Positions 47,801 to 54,437 of a stretch of 64,000 nt of DNA are shown here, in pieces. The notes beneath the pieces were generated by a model. That model was not told the DNA's origin. It did no database searches and saw only the letters and a list, made by a program, of their open reading frames with translations. Position 1 is the first letter of the stretch. Every line of letters begins with the position of its first letter. The translations under genes and the position numbers were made by a program. Source of the DNA: Xanthostigma xanthostigma (taxonomy: Eukaryota; Arthropoda; Insecta; Raphidioptera; Raphidiidae); the NCBI GenBank assembly GCA_963575645.1, contig OY754466.1:12378001-12442000 (forward strand), read 5' to 3'.

Positions 47801-47973
47801 TGACCGGGTGAAATGTTCTCATCAGGATTATTTTCATCGTTAGATTTTAAATTCTTAATAATAAACTTTAGAGCTGCTATTTGTTTGAATGGTTTGCGAG
47901 ATGTAATAGATGCTTTTAGATGTGTAATTTGAAGCTCCGAAAACTTCTCAACCTCATTTTCAGTTTGGTTCAT
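23435..47973 (-). CDS. 12-exon gene, 928 aa, helix-rich ARM/HEAT-like protein; host of both Hsp genes
   Basis: Exons in order: 47,973-47,540; 47,468-47,184; 46,196-46,076; 45,346-45,180; 44,717-44,475; 44,026-43,912; 43,321-43,148; 42,185-41,921; 41,391-41,200; 40,925-40,786; 40,714-40,499; 23,869-23,435. The total is 2,787 nt, an exact multiple of three, ending in TAA. Every junction is GT..AG and every phase agrees, which makes chance assembly unlikely. The start (AAAGAAAATGAAC) is well placed. The protein is leucine-rich and helical throughout, without a signal peptide or membrane segment, as in armadillo/HEAT solenoids. A relation to meiosis inhibitor 1 (MEI1) is one idea but unproven. 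The last intron (40,498-23,870) is 16.6 kb and contains Hsp83 and Hsp70 on the opposite strand. Exon 12 could instead belong to another gene, though its phase fits. Confidence 0.7.
24345..24864. mobile_element. hAT MITE with 8-bp target duplication
   Basis: Ends TAGTGATGTGCCGGAT and ATCCAGCACATCACTA. Exact duplication GTATCGCA at 24,337-24,344 and 24,865-24,872. It contains an internal hairpin (about 24,628-24,738). Confidence 0.88.
24895..25350. mobile_element. hAT MITE with near-perfect 8-bp target duplication
   Basis: Ends TAGCGTTGGGCAAGAATC and TACCGCATCACTA. Duplication GTGCATAT/GTGCGTAT, one mismatch. The interior is rich in GTACTCGAGTAC-type palindromes. It lies 30 bp from the previous hAT element. 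Confidence 0.75.
25351..26300. other. Non-coding region upstream of the Hsp83 promoter
   Basis: A possible decayed hAT piece at about 25,433-25,625 (TAGGGATGTAACGG near the left), without matching duplication. Otherwise AT-rich and featureless. Confidence 0.4.
26309..26570 (+). promoter_or_regulatory. Hsp83 promoter: two heat-shock elements and a TATA box
   Basis: A three-unit HSE, TTCcaGAAtaTTC, lies at 26,309-26,321. A second, TTCtaGAA, is at 26,525-26,532. The TATA box CTATAAAAC is at 26,561-26,569, about 30 bp after the second HSE. Heat-shock factor binding is inferred from the perfect nGAAn spacing. Confidence 0.8.
26592..26736 (+). other. Hsp83 non-coding first exon
   Basis: The start is inferred about 30 bp from the TATA box. 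It ends at ATCACG|GTAAGT. The intron 26,737-27,180 ends TCTTTTTCAG directly before the ATG. A 5'-UTR intron is the classic layout of insect Hsp83. Confidence 0.65.
27181..27333 (+). CDS. Hsp83: Hsp83 coding exon 1
   Basis: 51 codons from the ATG right after the 5'-UTR intron to SNSSD. Donor GAT|GTAAATA. An unspliced frame runs on briefly and is not used. Confidence 0.93.
27181..29840 (+). CDS. Hsp83: Hsp90 (Hsp83), cytosolic chaperone, 725 aa
   Basis: Two coding exons, 27,181-27,333 and 27,816-29,840, phase 0. The ATP-dependent dimeric chaperone folds kinases, steroid receptors and other clients in the cytosol. Visible landmarks: the N-terminal GHKL ATPase with [16 protein letters not shown] (split by the intron after SNSSD), [20 protein letters not shown] and [15 protein letters not shown]; a charged [18 protein letters not shown] linker around residues 220-265; the middle domain with [11 protein letters not shown]; and the C-terminal MEEVD that binds TPR co-chaperones. 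Length is normal. One oddity is [10 protein letters not shown] where most family members have proline-isoleucine after the histidine. It lies in the last intron of the antisense 928-aa gene. Confidence 0.97.
27816..29840 (+). CDS. Hsp83: Hsp83 coding exon 2
   Basis: Acceptor TTTCTTTACAG at 27,815, reading [15 protein letters not shown] and continuing uninterrupted to MEEVD and TAA. Confidence 0.96.
   Translation, partial: ALDKIRYESLTDPSKLDSGKELYIKIIPNKSEGTLTIIDTGIGMTKADLVNNLGTIAKSGTKAFMEALQAGADISMIGQFGVGFYSAYLVADRVTVASKHNDDEQYVWESSAGGSFTIKSDNDETLGRGTRITLHIKEDQAEFLEENKIKEIVKKHSQFIGYPIKLLVEREREKELSDDEVEEEKKDEGETTDENKPKIEEVGEDEEEDSADKKDKKKKKTIKEKYMEDEELNKTKPIWTRNPDDISQEEYGEFYKSLTNDWEDHLAVKHFSVEGQLEFRALLFVPRRMPFDLFENKKRKNNIKLYVRRVFIMDNCEELIPEYLNFMKGVVDSEDLPLNISREMLQQNKILKVIRKNLVKKCMELFDELSEDKDNYKKFYEQFSKNIKLGIHEDSQNRARLSELLRYHTSASGDETCSLKEYVSRMKENQKHIYFITGESKEQVSNSSFVERVKKRGFEVVYMVDPIDEYVVQQMKEYNGKQLVSVTKEGLELPEDEAEKKKREEDKTKFEGLCKIMKDILDNKVEKVVVSNRLVESPCCIVTSQYGWSANMERIMKAQALRDNSTMGYMAAKKHLEINPDHCVIETLRQKAEADKNDKSVKDLVILLFETALLSSGFTLPEPQVHAARIYRMIKLGLGIDEDEPMAAEEIAASDIPPVEGGDSEDASRMEEVD
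29841..30360 (+). other. Hsp83 3' UTR region
   Basis: ATTAAA near 29,984 and AATAAA at 30,276 and 30,352 are possible poly(A) signals. Which is used cannot be decided from sequence. Confidence 0.45.
30361..32905. other. Gene-free spacer between the two Hsp genes
   Basis: AT-rich. The copy of the AGCGTCTATAAT motif is near 32,358. A 129-codon plus frame (32,377-32,766) is at least partly repeat-derived (it contains CTGTTTGTCTGTGAACA-type Helitron-associated sequence) and is not called. Confidence 0.45.
32906..33105 (+). repeat. Dispersed repeat, copy 2
   Basis: Inverted partner of 2,240-2,430. Contains GGAATGGTCCCGTCGCC. Confidence 0.7.
33455..33660. mobile_element. Palindromic MITE with GGCCTAG ends
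   Basis: AAGGCCTAG at the left and CTAGGCCTT at the right. The arms contain TTCAACGCGCGTTGG and a perfectly paired TACAATTGTATA stretch. The CGCGCG-rich arms contrast with the AT-rich surroundings. No clear target duplication. Confidence 0.7.
33957..34171 (+). pseudogene. CENP-B/pogo-type N-terminal helix-turn-helix fragment
   Basis: Reads [20 protein letters not shown], then [19 protein letters not shown], the DNA-binding domain of CENP-B and pogo/Tigger transposases. It breaks off at about residue 50 with no DDE core following. Probably a truncated transposase. A short stand-alone protein is less likely. Confidence 0.65.
34172..35342. other. Non-coding, nothing recognised
   Basis: AT-rich, no element ends found. 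Confidence 0.4.
35343..35423 (+). promoter_or_regulatory. Orphan heat-shock-element array with TATA-like motif
   Basis: GAAcgTTCgaGAAtgTCcgaGAA at 35,343-35,365 gives five alternating nGAAn units with a single mismatch, a better array than at either Hsp gene. TATATAG follows at 35,417-35,423, at promoter distance. No ORF lies downstream before repeats begin at 35,619. It could be an enhancer for Hsp70 2.1 kb away, the remains of a lost Hsp70 copy, or the promoter of a heat-induced non-coding RNA. Confidence 0.6.
35619..36290 (+). repeat. Dispersed repeat, copy 1 (partner at 52.4 kb)
   Basis: Two conserved blocks, TTGGTTGTCTGTAAAGTCGG.. (35,624) and GCACGCACAGGGTCAGGCGG.. (36,137), are 447 bp apart here but only about 75 bp apart at 52,369-52,640. 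Confidence 0.65.
36472..36896. mobile_element. hAT MITE, CAGGGCCGGAT family
   Basis: Ends CAGGGCCGGATTTA and TAGATCCGGCCCTG. Duplication TGGATGCT/TGGATGAT, one mismatch. Contains an (AG)n run at 36,620-36,636. It lies 0.7 kb upstream of Hsp70. Confidence 0.82.
37310..37425 (+). promoter_or_regulatory. Hsp70 promoter: two heat-shock elements and TATA box
   Basis: HSE GAAcgTTC at 37,313-37,320 and GAAcaTTCgaGAc at 37,349-37,361. TATATAAA at 37,418-37,425. Transcription start inferred near 37,450, giving a 120-nt leader, A-rich as in inducible Hsp70 genes. Confidence 0.8.
37571..39520 (+). CDS. Hsp70: Hsp70, inducible cytosolic/nuclear chaperone, 649 aa
   Basis: Intronless, as usual for heat-induced members. 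The protein binds and releases unfolded segments in an ATP cycle. Landmarks: IDLGTTYS near residue 10, [10 protein letters not shown] near 200, the [13 protein letters not shown] signature near 337, the interdomain linker [12 protein letters not shown], the substrate domain with [12 protein letters not shown], and the C-terminal GPTIEEVD that docks TPR co-chaperones. The GGMP-rich tail includes an unusual cysteine (GGCGAQ). No organelle signal. Leader rich in A, start context ACAATGGC. Length normal for the family. Codon use is GC-richer than the neighbouring DNA. It lies in the last intron of the antisense 928-aa gene, like Hsp83. Confidence 0.97.
   Translation: MAPKTQAIGIDLGTTYSCVGVWQHGKVEIIANDQGNRTTPSYVAFTDTERLIGDAAKNQVAMNPENTVFDAKRLIGRKFDDPKIQQDMKHWPFKVVSDSNKPKIQVEYKGEVKTFAPEEISSMVLIKMKQTAEVYLGTTISDAVITVPAYFNDSQRQATKDAGAIAGLNVLRIINEPTAAALAYGLDKNLKGERNVLIFDLGGGTFDVSILTIDEGSLFEVKSTAGDTHLGGEDFDNRLVNYFADEFKRKFKKDLRTNPRALRRLRTAAERAKRTLSSSTEASIDIDALYEGIDFYTKVTRARFEELNSDLFRGTLEPVEKALADAKLDKGSIHDVVLVGGSTRIPKIQSLLQNYFCGKSLNLSINPDEAVAYGAAVQAAILSGDTSSQIQDVLLVDVAPLSLGIETAGGVMTKIIERNSRIPCKQSQTFTTYSDNQPAVTIQVFEGERAMTRDNNLLGTFDLTGIPPAPRGVPQIDVTFDLDANGILNVSAKESSSGNTRNITIKNDKGRLSQKDIDRMLAEAEQYRDEDEKQRERVAARNQFEGYIFSLKKTIEDAGDNLKSDEKATIQRECDSALQWLDNNSLADKDEYEHRQKELVKVCSPIMTRLHGSAGGGMPGGGGMPGGCGAQAGGFGGSQKNGPTIEEVD
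39669..39674 (+). terminator. Hsp70 poly(A) signal
   Basis: AATAAA about 150 bp beyond the stop, followed by a T-rich tract. Confidence 0.6.
39855..40239. mobile_element. hAT MITE (family G) with perfect 8-bp duplication
   Basis: Ends TAGAGCTGTAAAAGTAACG and GTTTGTTACAGCTGTA. Duplication GTTAAAAG exact (39,847-39,854 and 40,240-40,247). A second copy in the opposite orientation lies at 58,267-58,561. Confidence 0.9.
40499..40714 (-). CDS. Exon 11 of the 928-aa gene
   Basis: Acceptor AATATTTTTAG. Encodes [17 protein letters not shown] to LMLCAK. Donor AAG|GTAAGA, phase 0, opening the 16.6-kb intron. Confidence 0.75.
40786..40925 (-). CDS. Exon 10 of the 928-aa gene
   Basis: Acceptor AATATTTTTAG. 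Encodes [19 protein letters not shown] to KQEQSSLL. Donor TTG|GTAAGA. Needed to restore phase between exons 9 and 11. Confidence 0.7.
40999..41182. repeat. Short inverted-repeat element in intron 9
   Basis: GTTCCAACCTCTCT and AGAGAGGTTGGAAC bound it. It occupies most of the intron between exons 9 and 10. Confidence 0.5.
41200..41391 (-). CDS. Exon 9 of the 928-aa gene
   Basis: Acceptor ATTTTTCCAG. Encodes [17 protein letters not shown] and [17 protein letters not shown]. Donor CCAG|GTATTT, phase 1. Confidence 0.75.
41921..42185 (-). CDS. Exon 8 of the 928-aa gene
   Basis: Acceptor CCATTACCAG. Encodes [17 protein letters not shown] and [17 protein letters not shown]. Donor CAAG|GTCACT, phase 1. 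Confidence 0.7.
42432..42684 (-). mobile_element. Complete non-autonomous Helitron, 253 bp, minus strand
   Basis: On the minus strand it starts TCTATACTAATATTATAAAG and ends GGACCGGGCCACTAG before T, inserted between A and T. Intronic in the 928-aa gene. Confidence 0.82.
42685..43147. other. Intron 7 of the 928-aa gene, remaining part
   Basis: A CG alternation (ACGCGCGCGCGC, about 42,984) is the only notable item. Confidence 0.4.
43148..43321 (-). CDS. Exon 7 of the 928-aa gene
   Basis: Acceptor TTATTTCAG. Encodes [20 protein letters not shown] to LQTIV. Donor GTT|GTAAGT. Phase 0 on both sides. Confidence 0.75.
43371..43880 (+). mobile_element. Composite inverted-repeat element, copy 2
   Basis: Near-identical to 21,488-21,980, but with a third CCGCGTTCCTATTGG unit. 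It fills intron 6 between exons 6 and 7. Confidence 0.75.
43912..44026 (-). CDS. Exon 6 of the 928-aa gene
   Basis: Acceptor GATTTTTTTAG. Encodes [17 protein letters not shown] to ALWFTFC. Donor TGT|GTATGT. The composite repeat at 43,371-43,880 was inserted just beyond its donor. Confidence 0.7.
44475..44717 (-). CDS. Exon 5 of the 928-aa gene
   Basis: Acceptor CATTTTTTAG. Contains [19 protein letters not shown]. The donor GGAAT|GTAGGT is the only phase-compatible one and is a little weak. Confidence 0.65.
44718..45179. other. Intron 4 of the 928-aa gene
   Basis: Includes Helitron-associated sequence around 44,820-45,000 (ATCCATCCGTCTGTCACGGG). No gene. Confidence 0.4.
45180..45346 (-). CDS. 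Exon 4 of the 928-aa gene
   Basis: Acceptor TTTATTTTAG. Encodes [19 protein letters not shown] and [18 protein letters not shown]. Donor CC|GTAAGT. The 77-codon plus-strand frame over the same bases is its shadow. Confidence 0.75.
45668..45905. mobile_element. MITE with GAAGTCTGTAAC ends, copy 2
   Basis: Ends GAAGTCTGTAACCG and AGTTACAAAAGACTTC. It shares its interior with 22,255-22,400 but carries about 90 extra bp (a CATGT-rich inverted stretch). Confidence 0.6.
46076..46196 (-). CDS. Exon 3 of the 928-aa gene
   Basis: Acceptor AATATTACAG. Encodes [16 protein letters not shown] through ASIYIL. Donor CTC|GTAAGT. Too short to stand out as an open frame; found by splice phase. Confidence 0.7.
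46246..46384. mobile_element. 139-bp palindromic MITE in intron 2
   Basis: TGTTACGGTTAATACAAGAA pairs exactly with TTCTTGTATTAACCGTAACA. The inner arms repeat CGCGAATTAAC. Confidence 0.75.
46713..47129. mobile_element. hAT MITE with perfect 8-bp duplication, intron 2
   Basis: Ends TAGGGATGTTAGGG and CATAACATCTCTA. Duplication GTTCTCAC at 46,705-46,712 and 47,130-47,137. Interior has GGATATCCG palindromes like 24,345-24,864. Confidence 0.9.
47184..47468 (-). CDS. Exon 2 of the 928-aa gene
   Basis: Acceptor CATTTTTAG, reading [18 protein letters not shown]. Donor ATGAA|GTATGT. Phase 2 on both sides. Confidence 0.7.
47540..47973 (-). CDS. Exon 1 of the 928-aa gene
   Basis: 144 codons plus 2 nt, from the [14 protein letters not shown] start. 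Donor AAA|GTAAGTA at 47,539. Phase 2. Confidence 0.75.
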
Positions 47974-48558
47974 TTTCTTTGCTATTGTATGACACTATTA
48001 ATTAATTGCAGTTAATTAAGTATAAATAAGAAAAAATAAACACATAAGTATAATATTTTAACTCTTTGTAACCTTTCCCTCCAATTGATGAAACCGAACT
48101 ACAGAGTTATCAATAAAGTGCAGATAAATCTGAGCTCTGCAGTCAACGACGACTGTAGTGTACAATCAGGCCAATAGGTGTCCAGCATAACTATTTGAAA
48201 TCTATCTGACATTAAAGTTAATTGCACAAATTATATTATTGTATAGGGAGCATGAAATTAATTAACACTCATTTGGATTTAATTATAAATTTTTTCATAA
48301 ATGTTATATTTATAAATTTTCAAGAAATTTTTAAATTATAGGAACTTTTTTTAAATGTGTGCATAACTGACGTATGGCTAGACTGTAAACATCGTTGGCT
48401 GCCCTGGATTTTGTTAGTCACCCAACAGCCATGTCAGTGGATAGAGCTCGGAATGTGTCTGTTTTATAAGTAATTAAATATAATTCTATGTGTTTTTAAA
48501 TGTTTTCGTGAGTGTGTGTGTGATATATTTTTATATTGAAGTGGATTACAAATTAAAA
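47974..48558. promoter_or_regulatory. Divergent promoter region between the 928-aa gene and Cip4
   Basis: 585 bp between two start codons pointing away from each other. No canonical TATA box is certain (TTTTATAAG at 48,461 is a candidate on the plus side). The right part would be the Cip4 leader. Confidence 0.55.
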
Positions 48559-48582
48559 ATGAGTTGGGGTACAGAGTTATGG
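48559..48582 (+). CDS. Cip4: Cip4/FNBP1-type F-BAR protein, first coding exon (partial)
   Basis: Eight codons, MSWGTELW, then GTAAGT. This exact N-terminus begins the F-BAR domain of CIP4/TOCA/FNBP1 proteins, which bend membranes and link Cdc42 to WASP-driven actin assembly in endocytosis. The context AAAAATGAG and an immediate consensus donor fit a short first exon. No following exon (which should open with an Asp-Gln-type F-BAR continuation) is seen in the remaining 15.4 kb, so the gene continues beyond the window. The assignment rests on eight residues plus the donor. Confidence 0.65.
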
Positions 48583-49069
48583 GTAAGTTTCGAAATATAA
48601 CAATACTTTTAAATCATCTGCCCTGCCTATGCTAATGATTGTCAGTTAAGTCCAATATAAATACCTTGCTTTCTATGTCCAGTGTATTTTTAATGTATTT
48701 AAAGAAGATTTAAAGTTGCAGTTCGTATAAATATTTTAATTATATGCATATAATGCATTTTTTCAATATCTTACCTATGCAGAAGCAATTGTAAAGGCGT
48801 AAATATTTTTTTATCTGACTAAATTCGCATCAGGTGCAATTGAATTTAGTACAGGAGTTTTAAAGGGATATACCTACTATTCCTAAATTAATAAATATAT
48901 TACATACTGAATTGATAATAGATATAATAAATATTTTACATCTAAAAGTGTAATGGTATTTCAACATAATTTTTAACATTTACCAATCGGCAAATCATAC
49001 GTATATTTGATCGTTTATTTTTATAGGCATTCTGAACGCGACGACCACTTGAAACGAGTTTTAAATTTG

Positions 49070-49231
49070 CTATAGATAGTTGTCATGTGTAGGAAAACCG
49101 GCCTCTGGTACCTTTATCTCTTGTGCCTTTGCTAGAGTGTTTGTTTCTTTTTTCAAATTCTGTTTCACTTTGTCTGAGATGACTTCTTTAGCCCGAAAAG
49201 GAATTTCTTTATTCTTACGTACTTTGTCCAT
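49070..49231 (-). CDS. Small antisense ORF, 53 aa, hypothetical
   Basis: MDKVRKNKEIPFRAKEVI, continuing through a lysine-rich helix to GFPTHDNYL and TAG. It has better amino-acid balance than the neighbouring random frames and an AAAATATGG start. It may be a small protein, the first exon of a longer one, or a retrocopy fragment. Family not recognised. Confidence 0.35.
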   Translation of the reverse strand: MDKVRKNKEIPFRAKEVISDKVKQNLKKETNTLAKAQEIKVPEAGFPTHDNYL

Positions 49232-50165
49232 ATTTTAAGAAATCTTAAAACTTAAAGGTTAAGAAAATTAGAATATTCCGTTCACTCAAGTTCTTCAATG
49301 GATATCTAACATTGTGTTGCACACAGGATTATTTTTTTTAATCTAATCCTAATCATAATAACACATTTTTTTATTAATAAAATACTATTATAGCAAATGC
49401 AGTGCTGTCGACAGAAAAGTTTGTTATTTACGTTCTTAGAAAAAATAAAAATAATAGAATTTTTTGATAAGATAAAGAAATGCACTTCACATATTGTTAA
49501 GGGGCTCATACAATATAGTGATAAAAAAAAACATTAAAATATAGTTTTTTTCTCTCTCAAAAGTATGACATGTACATATATGACAACTTATTACGCGCCT
49601 AGTTTGCAAAATAACAGTAGAATCATATAACTATGAAATAAAGATATAATATTTTTATAAATGCGCCAAAACTGAGTTTTTTAATTTCCAAATTTAATGC
49701 TGGGTTTCTGATAAAACTATGTACTTAAGTCTCAGCTTTAAAAATTAAGATTTTCATTGAGTTAAGAACAAATGACATTCTTGAAGCTAGATTTAAAGCT
49801 GAAAGTCATAACAATAGCCGAGCATTTTAATCTCTAATCAATATGGAAATGTTACTTGGGTTTGAATACGTCTTTAATTTTTCGAATGCACATTTTAAAA
49901 GTATTTTAAAGAAAAAAATTGAGCACCAAGTTTATAAATTAATAACTAATGAACCTCTTAAAGTTACATCATTATCTTTTAAATACGTACTCTATAAAGC
50001 TATTATCTCACATTTTATCTTTGGCAAATAATCTAAATTTTATATTCAATAATTCAAAATTTCAAAACAAACAAAACGAAACCTAGTTACGACATTTATT
50101 GCTACAGTGTATTGAATAATCAGTTATTGTATTGAAACGTAAAGATTCATTATATTATCTACTAG

Positions 50166-50240
50166 TTTTCGCCCGCGTCTTCGCTAGCGTGACCCGTCTT
50201 TTGCCCGCATAGACTCGCTTTCGATAATGTCGATTTTGTC
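50166..50240 (-). repeat. Helitron/SINE-type 3' end, minus orientation
   Basis: ACTAGTTTTCGCCCGCGTCT is the complement of a common insect non-autonomous element tail. The rest is decayed. Confidence 0.45.
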
Positions 50241-50388
50241 AAGTACTTTTTAACGTAAGTCGGTTAGTCGGGAGCTTAAAAAGTAGGTTAGGTATACTAA
50301 AGTTCCGTCAAAATTAGTTCTGTCATTTTCAAGTAATGCCACTACAGACAGAAATAATTTTATGAAACAATTTTTGTGTCTGAATAAT

Positions 50389-50953
50389 GGGTGTGTTCCG
50401 AAATATAACCCAGTATATACTGGCCAGTGCTAATGACGTCATGAATCGACGCCATACTGTTGATTCGTTCCGAAATATATTGGCCAGCGCGTTGATGTAT
50501 TATTATTTCCCTCGTCCACCAAAAGTAATTGTTTACTTTGTTGAGCAGACATTATTGCAATTAACAAATAATAAAACAAAAAATTCCACAAAGTCTGATG
50601 CACACGCGTCCGGTTAAATTATTTATGATACGTCATATCTGTCTCACCAGTACAATATAGTGGTATAGTGCCCGCGGTGAGAGTTGAAGCCTACTTGCCC
50701 GCAGACAGTGGCGTGTGGAATAAATTCTACGTATCCATTTATAGCGGTAGAATAAAATTAAACACTCGACGCACATGGATCTCTGAAACAGCAAATAGCA
50801 AGCTAGAAGGCGGGCGCAATGCATTCACGTCACTATGACGCGGTGGCTTCATCTTTCGCCGCAGCTATTCTACACCAGTACAATTATGCGGCGTCGGATT
50901 CGTGACGTCATTAGCGCTGGCCAGTATACTGGGTTATATTTCGGAACACACCC
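50389..50953. mobile_element. MITE with about 60-bp terminal inverted repeats
   Basis: GGGTGTGTTCCGAAATATAA and its complement bound it. The pairing extends through CTGGCCAGTGCTAATGACG. GC-richer interior, no gene. Target duplication unclear. Confidence 0.75.
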
Positions 50954-52368
50954 AATATCTAAGGTAATCCAAGAAAATGAAACCACAGGAGTGTCAGTAC
51001 ATTTTTTTTTGTGTGTTGACACAGCAGACTAATTGCTCGGTTCCTGTTGAATTTCTGGTTTATTCACGAGTTATGATTTTCAGTCTTAAATCTATAGATT
51101 TAAGAACGTCACTTGTTTTAACTACTTAATTGGAGATCTCCATTTCCTAAAAACAAATCATATTACATTCACTATAAACATTAAACAGTAAACGTGTTTA
51201 TTGTTTATTATTCACTTTTGAACAAACAGAAACAAAAATCGATTTCAATAGCACATTCGGGTTGAATAAGTCATTCAGAGGCAACTGTTTAAATAAATCG
51301 TGTTGCAAAGACGACTAAAACCGAGGAGCTATTCACTCAATAAATCTTGCTATAAAATCTACACAAATCATTATGGAAATGATGTAAATCATTGGGTATA
51401 GTACTTGATAAGTCGATCAGACAAATTTTACTTCATGAAATCGCTGGCAGTTACATAATAGGATCGTGCTCCAGTGTAAAAAATGTTGACACTATTGCGT
51501 TTGTTATACAAAAGTGTAACCAGTTATTTTTCAGTGTAATTTTCACTGAGTTCTACCAATTGCACCTTTTATAGAGTAGATTTCTGAAGTCACAAATAAT
51601 TTCTTGTGCAATCACATGTAGATTATAGACGCTCAACAACTGAGGTCATTAGCATATAAACACATGAATTCTGATGACTCAAAAGATCCATGGAATAACT
51701 AAAAATCGTAGAAGTCGTTGAAATCACATTCTGAAATGTCGATTATTAAATGTTTTGTATTGAGATAGGCTTCTCTAGTATTCTTCTGCTCGACTCTCGA
51801 GTGACATAGGGTATCATTACGTTACGGCAAAAAGGGGAATGAGCAGTGATCGAAGTCTCGTGTTTGTACGGCAGCGATTATCTCAGGAACTACTGAATCT
51901 ATTTGAATTAGATTTTTGCCGTATTGTTTATATAGTACAAGTAACATGAAACCTCAATAATGTCGACGAATTAACTATATTTCGTTGCCTGTCATTGGGT
52001 AACTGGGTTTGTAATTATTGATAAGTGACCACACAATGTGTGTAAGTGCGTGATGGGCGATGGCTTATGATTAGTTGATGACCCAGTAAACTCTACAGAA
52101 TATGCATAGCATACATTAAAAATATGTTATTACTACTATTATATATGCGTGATTATCAACATACTTTAACGTACAAATTTTTAATATTCACACGTGTCTC
52201 CAATGATCTTGGAAATGCGTTTTATATTAATTTTCTATTACAGTGGGGTTCCGATACATCAACTCCCTCTTATCCAATTCGTTACCTGCACAGAACCTAG
52301 CAGATTATTGTATTTTTAGCACGACTCCCTATAAAAATAAACGAACAAGCATTTATTAGTTGTTAATA

Positions 52369-52640
52369 AAAAATTGGTTGTCTGTAAAGTCGGTTTACGG
52401 ACGATAGTTTTACGTGATAACGTATTCCGCTTGAATATCATATTTAATAATACATAACCTAAATTTTAGTAGCTGTCAAACTTGGGCCGATCGTGCTTCT
52501 CTATCGCTTATACTGCGCTCTCGCTTGCACGCACAGGGTCAGGCGGAACGTGACGCATTTCGGAACGTTACACTTTTTCGTGCATGCAGCCGGTGTTTCA
52601 TCAATTTATAAGACGTTATCACGTCAAAATGAACTAAAAA
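52369..52640 (+). repeat. Dispersed repeat, copy 2
   Basis: Shorter version of 35,619-36,290, with TTGGTTGTCTGTAAAGTCGG at 52,373 and GCACGCACAGGGTCAGGCGG at 52,528. Confidence 0.65.
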
Positions 52641-52835
52641 GTTTTATTCCGATTAGAATTAGTCGTTTTATACGTACCTACCTTATATCACTGTCTCTAG
52701 TTTTCTAATAAAAGCATCTTACACCGTCTTTTGTTCTCCCTTGTTATTATTTAAAACGTTGTTATTTGAAAACTTGAGACTGTGATAAGTACGTATAAAA
52801 CGACTTATTTCTAATCGGAATAAAATTATTTTTAA
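52640..52835. repeat. Inverted repeat
   Basis: TTTTATTCCGATTAGAATTAGTCG pairs imperfectly with the complement around 52,798-52,830. Loop of about 90 bp. Confidence 0.5.
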
Positions 52836-52924
52836 CTCTTTAGTTTATTTTTATATTAACAACTAATAAAAGCTTGTTTAAAAAAATTTTTTTTCGATAT
52901 TTTTAAGTTTTTAGTATGCTTTAT

Positions 52925-53165
52925 TATAAGTGCGATTTGCATCCGGACGAAAGCCGGACCGGTCAGTTAGTTATTATTATATTGTATTGTTGTGGGAACT
53001 ACATACGTAGATATGGAAAATTTCAATTCCATCGGATAACGGGAATTAGTTAAAAGTGCGATTTGCAACCGGGTGACAGCCGGACCGGGAAGTTAGTTAT
53101 TATAATACTGTATTGTTGTTGGAACTACATACGTATGCAAAATTTCAGCTCAATCGGATAACGGG
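52925..53165 (+). repeat. Tandem duplication of a dispersed repeat
   Basis: Two units of about 120 bp, each beginning AAGTGCGATTTGCA and containing GGAACTACATACGTA and ATCGGATAACGGGAA. Relative at 15,428-15,605. Confidence 0.7.
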
Positions 53166-53959
53166 AAGTGGGTCAAATTTAATTTGCAAGATTCGATTTC
53201 AGACAGATAGACACCAGGACAGGTGAAATTAAATAAAAGCTAGAAAAATAGCTGCTTTTCATACCGCATATACCTATAGCGATAGTAAGATAACCCATTT
53301 ATGATCGGTACTTATTTTCTTCTATAATTTTCTTAGGGTACCGTTATAGGTACCCAGTAGGAAAAAACCGAAATCCTTAGAGATAATTTGTTTGTCCGAC
53401 TGCCCATCCGTCCGTATGACTATCACAATCGAATTTCTCTTTTATGCCGTACCATCCATATCTGCGTTTATATCTAACGTTTTCATTTATCCGATCAACT
53501 GTCGGTATCGTTTATTGTACATGTCAGATAATTGAGATTCTACTGTATATGATTTACGTGTAGGTATCGATTTTCCATATTATACCTATCTAAACTTTGA
53601 CCGTGATAGGGTTTATATTGGGTACGTGTAGGAGAAATTGGTTCAGTTTTCTATAAATTTTTAATTGCCGGACCATCACATTAACATCTAATAATTTAGT
53701 AAGTTCGAAATTATTCGTGAGTAATGACTATTGCTTTCAACTATCTTTGATCATTTTCTAAGTAATTTCTATTCGATTTCCATTCCGCATATCAATAAAT
53801 TCGTGTTAGAATTTTTAAACTGGTCAACAAGTGATGGTGTAATAATATATTTAAAGAATACTTATATCGGCTTTCATTTTTGGTGTCCCAGTTGATTTAT
53901 CTTATCAGGTGAACTTATAAATATATGGTCATATAATAAGAAAATTTGGCCATATTTAA

Positions 53960-54199
53960 TCTATATTAATATTATAAAGAGGTAAAGTTTGGATGTAGGA
54001 GGAAATCTCCGGAACTACGCTTCCGATTTCAAAATTTTTTTCATCAATATTTAGATTCTTAGAATGGACGTTCGGGATGGACATAGACTATATAGTATTT
54101 TGATGTTAAAATAAAAGCGCATTTCGTGGAGACCAACATAAGTCGGCGGAAAAATGGTGGTAATCTACAAATTCGGGCGAAGTCGGGCGGCGCCGTTAG
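53960..54199 (+). mobile_element. Complete non-autonomous Helitron, plus strand
   Basis: Starts TCTATATTAATATTATAAAG and ends CGGGCGGCGCCGTTAG before T (TTAG in place of CTAG). Interior matches the complement of 42,432-42,684. Confidence 0.75.
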
Positions 54200-54213
54200 T
54201 CATTAATTAAGAC

Positions 54214-54427
54214 AGGGTGTAAAACGACAAACTATGGAAGATAATTCCTTAGTTAATTTCAAGAAAAAAAGTTACTATGGACGGGGAAGTTGCAGCACTT
54301 TAAAAATTTGTATTTTTTTCACAGCAACTCAGTAACAACTGTAACTGCTTTTTCGGATTCCCGTTCATAGAAATCTTTTTTCTTGAAATCAACTGCGAAA
54401 TCTTCTCCTATAGTTTTAAACAGCCTG
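54214..54427. mobile_element. Short TIR element
   Basis: CAGGGTGTAAAACGACAAAC versus GTTTTAAACAGCCTG, with TTTCAAGAAAAAAAG / CTTTTTTCTTGAAA inner arms. Confidence 0.55.
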
Positions 54428-54437
54428 TATACAGGTG

